Assembly: GCF_018143015.1 (NCBI RefSeq)
Contig: NC_054746.1
Span: forward strand, 14,933,532-14,997,531
Reading direction: 5' to 3'
Length of the DNA stretch: 64,000 nt
Source: Lytechinus variegatus
Lineage: Eukaryota; Echinodermata; Echinoidea; Temnopleuroida; Toxopneustidae
The translations under genes were made by a program, and so were the position numbers. This document shows positions 58,979 to 64,000 of the stretch, piece after piece (positions within the stretch are counted from its first letter, which is position 1; each line of letters opens with the position of its first letter). The notes beneath the pieces were generated by a model. That model had not been told where the DNA came from. It saw only the letters and a program-made list of their open reading frames with translations, and did not search any database.

Positions 58979-59085
58979 TAACAACAACAACAGCAATAAT
59001 AATAATAATAATAATGATATAGTATTAATAATGATAATAAGAACGGTATCATCATAATCATCATCATTATCATTATAGATATTAT
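58979..59085 (+). repeat. AAC/AAT trinucleotide microsatellite
   Basis: (AAC)n passing into (AAT)n, then mixed ATAAT/ATC units. Confidence 0.85.
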
Positions 59086-60560
59086 TTACAAATAAAAAAT
59101 AACGTTTTACCAATTATTTTTACCGATCATTAAAAAAGTAAAGTGACATATCAATTGCTTTGGGGATGAACATCATAAAGATGAATAAAATAACTAAAAA
59201 TCTGCCTGTACCCTAGTTAAAACGAGATCAGACTAACAAGAACGGCATATTTTCATCTCTATTATATTCAATATTAATTACGAACGTGACACCTTTATCA
59301 GTACCATTTGATTTTATATTCATGTCCCATACTCTTTTTCCAATGGGGTTGCCAAATTAGAAATGTGTTACTACAGCTTATCGGCAAATCTAATGGGAGA
59401 TATGAATTACGTCATTCATCTACGACATTGTCACGTATCAAAATGGAGTATGTAAACCATGATAATAGGTTAAGTAGCCTATTATGGGATAGAAAGCAAA
59501 GCTCTGAAATTGGACCACCTTTGAGGCGTGATTCTGGAGCGGATAAGAGGAGGCTGGTGATTAGCAAGTCTGATGTTCATTTCTCTTTTTCTGTAATTCT
59601 GGCGCAAGCTTTTTTTTCTCTTCTTTTTTTGAAGCCCAAACAGAAACCTCTGTGTTCGCTTATTTTTCAGTGGCATTTGAAAGGTAAGACTTAAGAATCC
59701 AGAGCATCTGTAAACATCAAAATATAGACATCATAATGACAAACTTTACAAAACTGTCCCCTTTTTATACGCACTGTATACATAATTTGTACAGAGAATA
59801 AGAGAGCATTTTGTTTATGGAGATGTTTTATTCTATAAAGTGATGATACCGCATCACCGTAACACGCGAGTTTCCTTCAAAAGAATAAGCTGGAAAATAA
59901 TATTCCATTGATTGCAGACAGGCAGCGTATGGTAGCTATTTGAATGGCTGCATTTTATCACTATGGGCCAACAGCAGTAAAATAAAGTATTCAATTGTGA
60001 GACCTGCATACATTACTGGACCCAACAATATTCCCATGGTGTACAAAACATTATATATTTTTTTTTAAATAAGAACCTACAATGTTGTTTTATTCTTCTC
60101 CGGTCTAGCCACACTATATTCTAAATGGATAAATTAGAAAGGCAAATGTCACACAACCTTATCATTGACTGCATCATCTAACATTATGCTAGTCATTATT
60201 ATGTAGCTTAGAATAAGACAGCTAAATTTATTGTTGTGCATAACTACCTATTTCACAGCATTTATACCTTATCGGCCTCCACCTTATAGCATCCCGTGTG
60301 AGAAAAAAAAATAATTGTGACTAGAAAAGGTCTAGGTCTAGAATATTTCCAAAAGAGAATATATCTATTCAAAAATAGTATAGAATTGGAATAGCGACAC
60401 ATTTTTCATGATCATAACGAATAATATCAACGATGATGATCATATTGAAAACCTATCAGCATTGCCATTGAGTTACAGCTATCTAAGGAAGATGTTAAAA
60501 TACTACTTCTTCACTGGGGAATATTTGGGACAAATTTCATCGTAATAAAAGCAATCTTAC

Positions 60561-60720
60561 CTTGCAGAATGCAAATGTAGTAGCAGCTTATGACCGTCAT
60601 GTATACAACACTTTATCCCAATGATGTAGATGATACATCAGCCGCCATTCCAACGCTTTCCCTACCGTGGTATAAAATACCAGTAGCAATGCCCAGTTGT
60701 GCGCTTCTGTCTGTGTGTGT
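60561..60720 (-). other. Candidate 5' UTR exon/promoter area of the MS4A-like gene
   Basis: On the minus strand a strong donor, CTGCAAG|GTAAGA, ends a stretch at 60561. That stretch includes a short upstream ORF (start MAADVSSTSLG, then stop). A TATAAAA-type sequence lies at 60671-60679 on the + strand, and its reverse complement TATTTTATA can also serve the minus strand. A possible matching acceptor, TTCTAAAG, lies near 58770, upstream of the coding ATG. The 5' limit is not visible. Confidence 0.28.
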
Positions 60721-60754
60721 CTCCCTTGCACAGAGCATAGCGACGCCACATGCA

Positions 60755-60806
60755 AACACACACACACACGCGTATAGCTTTATTTTGTTCGACACACACA
60801 CACACA
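60755..60806 (+). repeat. CA dinucleotide repeats
   Basis: Two (CA)n runs, about 60756-60769 and 60792-60806, separated by CG-containing sequence. Confidence 0.85.
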
Positions 60807-61087
60807 CGGTGTGCATCAGCTGTGATGTCTTCGTGGAATTGGTGGCGTCAAAATTGGCAGGGTCTGTAGGTTGACAGGTCACAAAATTCATATAACAATT
60901 TCTTAACCTTCTGCATTCTCGTTTAATGTCTATTAAGCAAATATATAATTGTTTGCTACTAAATAGAATAAATCATTAATAATATTTCAAATATTCTCTT
61001 GATATTGTGGTTATTTGCATTCATATTTCGCCCCAAAAGTAATAATGATCTATACGGAAAGTGCAATGGGACTTGCGTACTTCGGGG

Positions 61088-61210
61088 TTCATTCATTCAT
61101 TCATTTCGGTTTATTGTACAATATACTTCCTTGTTAAAACAGTCGGGAGACTGACACAAACAAAGATTACAATGTAAACATAAATTTCATAGTTACATAA
61201 GTGAAATGAA
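61088..61210 (-). mobile_element. LINE 3' end with (GAAT)n tail
   Basis: On the minus strand the sequence runs CAATAAACCGAAATGAATGA and ends in (TGAA)n (TTCATTCATTCA on the + strand at 61088-61106). Short tandem tails of this kind are typical of CR1/L2-like LINE 3' ends in sea urchins. The body upstream (up to perhaps 61640) is unrecognised. Confidence 0.4.
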
Positions 61211-62451
61211 ATAGTCAAATAATGTAAAGTAACAATCAATTTAAATTGATGTTGGTATATTGCACTTACAAGCTAATTATATATGAGAGCACGTTACAAA
61301 ATAAATTCCAAAGATATTTATAAATAAAAGCTATAATAATTGGTAATGATAACTGAATTACATGCACGAAATTCAATAAACAAATCTATAAGTTGTGAAG
61401 AAGGTTGAGATTGGGATATGAAATAAAATCGCAAATTGGAAGGTTCACATTGAGAAATAAATATGGAATTATGTTTTTGAAATATAATTCTAAGGCTAAT
61501 GTAAGACATCTGACATACGGAAAATAAGGCATAGAGCACTGTAAATTGTATAATTGTATCTTGTATTCACAAGATACCACGGGGGCCCAAGAGATCAGTT
61601 CCAAGTGACCCAGATGCCCCACGTCTGATTTATTCAACTAAAACATACATTGCAATACAGTATAAACTGGGGTTCACAAAAAAAAAAAAAAAAAAAAAAA
61701 CGATGCCAGCAATTTTATTCTGTACCGGGGCCCAGATAGTAGGCCTGGAGGGCCCACACAAATATAAAAACATTATAGTTTCAAATGAGGATAAAAATAT
61801 ATTATCAATGACAGCAACTTTCTTTTGCTCACCAGGCAAAACAGAAGCCCGGAAGGGATAAACATGATTCATCAGCTGAAGATATACACGGGCAAAGATG
61901 AGAGAAGTAAAAGCAAAAGAAAAAAATAAACAAAACTGAATGGATGAGTGAATAATTGAGCAAAATAATGGTTTTCAACTTTGCCCGAAAAAAGCCTGAA
62001 AATCTTCAAACTAATTTCGCGCGATTCTGAGGGGTTTTTTAATAATAATAATAATGATGATGAAAATAATAATGGTGGATTCTTTCAAAGCTCAGACATC
62101 CGTCAGGCGTGACGCTCATGGCGCTATGTACAATCATAAAAACTGATAAGGACTTGAGTGCATTTAAGTACAAGCTTTTAAACTTAATGGAATACAGAGC
62201 TAAAAAAAAAAAAACTGGAGGAAACTTTATACAGATATTTCTGACTTAGTTTGCTTTCTAGAAACATTCCTATTTTGATCAAATAATAAAAATAAAAATG
62301 ATTGATAAATATAGCATAAACATCTATGATCTCATGATCAATTCAGTGTTCTTAATTTGACTGACTTAAATGAATAAATTACATTTGATAGCGATAATAT
62401 AGTTAATATAAGTGAAGAATAAAATCAAAAGGTGAAAAGATGTGTTTTAAG

Positions 62452-62489
62452 CACTGTGCCCCCCCAGGAAAATCCTAGATCCGCCCCTG
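62452..62489. mobile_element. 38-bp hAT remnant between perfect 8-bp target duplications
   Basis: GTTTTAAG is present at 62444-62451 and again at 62490-62497. Between them lie only 38 bp, starting CACTGTG and ending ATCCTAGATCCGCCCCTG. The right end is the same hAT-type terminus as in the element at 53666-53844. It therefore looks like an extreme internal deletion that kept both ends and the target duplication. Confidence 0.65.
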
Positions 62490-62734
62490 GTTTTAAGTAA
62501 TTGTTTAAAAGAAGAGACGGAGGAAGCCTGGCAGAAGAGAAAGACTGTTCCACATGGGGGGGGGGGGGCTGCGTGGGAAAAGTTATGGTTACCCGGAGAA
62601 TGCTTGGATCTAGGAAATTTGAATCGAAAAGAGTCTGATGATCGTATGACGATCGAGAGGGTTAGTATGCCTATATTGAGTTCTGCAGATAGATTGGTAA
62701 TGAGCCATGGACTGTATCTAGCATCAAGTTTAAA

Positions 62735-62935
62735 ATTAGTATGACTTGAACAGATGAAGAAAAATCAGACACACACACACACACAACACTATGACATTTT
62801 AAAGATTTGCATTAATTCGGTGAAACAGTTCTATGCAGGTCTTCATGAATATTCAATGAACAAACTGATGATAATGATCCACACTTGTTCTTTTGTATTT
62901 CATTATACGGAATAATATTCATTCAGATTTTACAG
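62735..62935 (+). mobile_element. Truncated copy of the foldback element at 44759-45185
   Basis: ACTTGAACAGATGAAGAAAA and CTTCATGAATATTCAATGAA match the left two-thirds of the element at 44759-45185. The right arm is missing, and a (CA)n run has expanded within it (62770-62788). Confidence 0.65.
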
Positions 62936-63332
62936 GGACCTGGAAACGATTTTTTTTACTGGGGTGCTGATGTAAATTTGAAAAGTCAAAACAAAAGTTT
63001 GTCACTACAAAATAGAAAAACGGAGGTCAAATTGTTTTCCGAACACGTCCCTGTTCTAAAGTAGCTGGAAAGGTGACATTTTACTATTTGTGCCCCCCCC
63101 CCGGACTAGTTACTGGGGAGATAAACGAGAGCACAATGGCGGGAATTTCGAAAAGCTGGTGTGATAGGCAGGAGAGAGTGATTGTATTTTGCCGACTGAG
63201 CGTGCAAGTCGTGAATACGGCAACTCAAACAACATGGCGTGAAAGCTGAAAAAGGGAATGATGTGTCACAGAATTTAAACATCGGACTTCTGACAGATTT
63301 CTTTCCTGATATTACTTCGTATTAGAGAGAAA

Positions 63333-63370
63333 ATGATGAAAACTTCAACAAGTGATTTGGTGATAACTTG
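63333..63370 (+). CDS. Possible first coding exon of a further + strand gene
   Basis: An ATG in good context (A at -3) is followed by 12 codons and a strong donor, ACTTG|GTAAGTG, at 63370/63371. The upstream 200 bp is CpG-richer and contains GGCGGGAA. No downstream exon is in the window, so this is only suggestive. Confidence 0.18.
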
Positions 63371-63434
63371 GTAAGTGAAATAATTGTCTAAATGTTTGGA
63401 ACCTTTCAAATGGCTCAAAGTATTATGGTGTTTT

Positions 63435-63640
63435 GCCGGTTGCAGTCTGCAGCCATGCGCCTGTAATCCAAGCTGTGGGGAAGTTACAAATTGATGCAGA
63501 GGTTCGAGCCCTGGTCACGTCTTTCGGATGGTGACGTTAAAGGTCGGTCCAGACGTAAATAATCATATCTGATTGATACACGTCTGACAAAACTCAAATA
63601 CACACACACACACATGCAGCATGTCTGTGTTGAGTTCTGT
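63435..63640 (+). mobile_element. tRNA-derived SINE
   Basis: A pol III B-box, GGTTCGAGCCC (63501-63511), is followed by CTTTCGGATGGTGACGTTAA (63521-63540), a segment shared by many sea urchin and other invertebrate SINEs. The 3' end is a (CA)n run at about 63598-63613. The 5' part (GCGCCTGTAATCC at about 63458) also resembles the 7SL/Alu domain, but the tRNA-type head is the simpler reading. The 5' limit is uncertain. Confidence 0.6.
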
Positions 63641-64000
63641 GCAGCATTCAACACACACTGAAGAAAGCTCTCTTTGAAACAGAATTTGATAACCAAAAAT
63701 AATCAATTACATTCATTTATGATCCCCCTTTTCATTGCAATCTTAGTGAAAGTTCTTTTTTATTCATCAAATCATTTAAAAAAAATGTAATTTGGAGCAT
63801 ATTTTGTGAGGCTCTAGTGGTCGAAAGTAAAAATATGGCACACAAACTCTCTTTTTAAATAAGAAAAGAAATGAAATGATTCAGTTTAGTTTGGACCAAA
63901 ACATATGAATAGTGGAATCTGATTGTGCCCAAAAATAGCATTTATCCACTTGATCAAGAAAAAACAAGCCAAACATTGCCAACCTTATTTCAGCACACAT

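Larger units (their letters stand above)
58691..64000. other. Upstream flank of the MS4A-like gene
   Basis: AT-rich. It holds an AAT microsatellite (58979-59085), the candidate 5' UTR exon near 60.6 kb, CA runs (60755-60806), a LINE 3' end (61088-61210), a run of 23 A (61678-61700), a short AAT/GAT run (62041-62075), a 38-bp hAT remnant, a truncated foldback repeat, a G13 run (62556-62568) and a SINE. The longest open frame (59308-59694, 128 codons) has no recognisable features. Confidence 0.5.

Noticed and set aside
59308-59694. 128-codon + strand open frame
   Set aside because: No domain, signal or family resemblance, and no splice or promoter context that singles it out.

Overview
The window looks like nuclear DNA of an echinoderm, most likely a sea urchin. 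It is AT-rich, with long introns, many poly(G)/poly(C) runs, GAT/GGT microsatellites and several families of short terminal-inverted-repeat elements whose ends I recognise as typical of sea urchin genomes. The species cannot be fixed from sequence alone. No prokaryotic, organellar or viral gene was seen.

Two multi-exon protein genes are supported, and they converge. On the + strand (about 2.8-35.2 kb, 3' UTR perhaps to 40.3 kb) lies a nuclear receptor of subfamily NR1, closest by eye to the FXR/LXR (NR1H) group. Both zinc fingers are in one exon (9932-10176). A basic, serine-rich hinge exon follows at 26565-26839, then two ligand-binding-domain exons (33775-34543 and 34931-35175). All junctions are GT-AG and in phase, giving 507 residues from the ATG at 9942. 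A CpG-rich, phase-compatible open segment at 2840-3000 may supply about 40 more N-terminal residues. The P-box region is unusual (ESCKS, then FFGRK), and the spacer between LBD helices 1 and 3 is long and carries two SUMO-type motifs.

On the - strand (58690 down to 47803) lies a five-exon gene for a 220-residue four-pass membrane protein of the MS4A/CD20-like type, with a long charged C-terminal tail. A possible 5' UTR exon lies near 60.6 kb.

The rest is introns and flanks. They hold: a G-rich minisatellite (8.2-8.5 kb); a TIR element carrying a CRE site (10.2-10.6 kb); a 483-bp TIR element (11.5-12.0 kb); a large GAT microsatellite (16.0-16.3 kb); two related TIR elements (19.8 and 23.6 kb); a threefold degenerate duplication starting at the exon-2 splice donor (26.8-27.3 kb); a Mutator-like foldback element with 9-bp target duplications (42.5-42.9 kb); a TA-flanked foldback element (44.8-45.2 kb); hAT-type miniature elements with 8-bp target duplications (53.7, 56.4 and 62.45 kb); a degraded LINE (56.7-58.3 kb) interrupted by a miniature element; and a tRNA-type SINE (63.4-63.6 kb). 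Several CpG-richer, non-repetitive blocks (6.1-6.8, 14.8-15.2, 28.2-29.0, 32.6-33.4, 41.1-41.6 and 49.85-50.5 kb) contain recognisable transcription-factor sites and are candidate cis-regulatory modules. I did not find a clearly new multi-gene system. The most notable points are the divergent nuclear receptor and the repeat-borne regulatory motifs.
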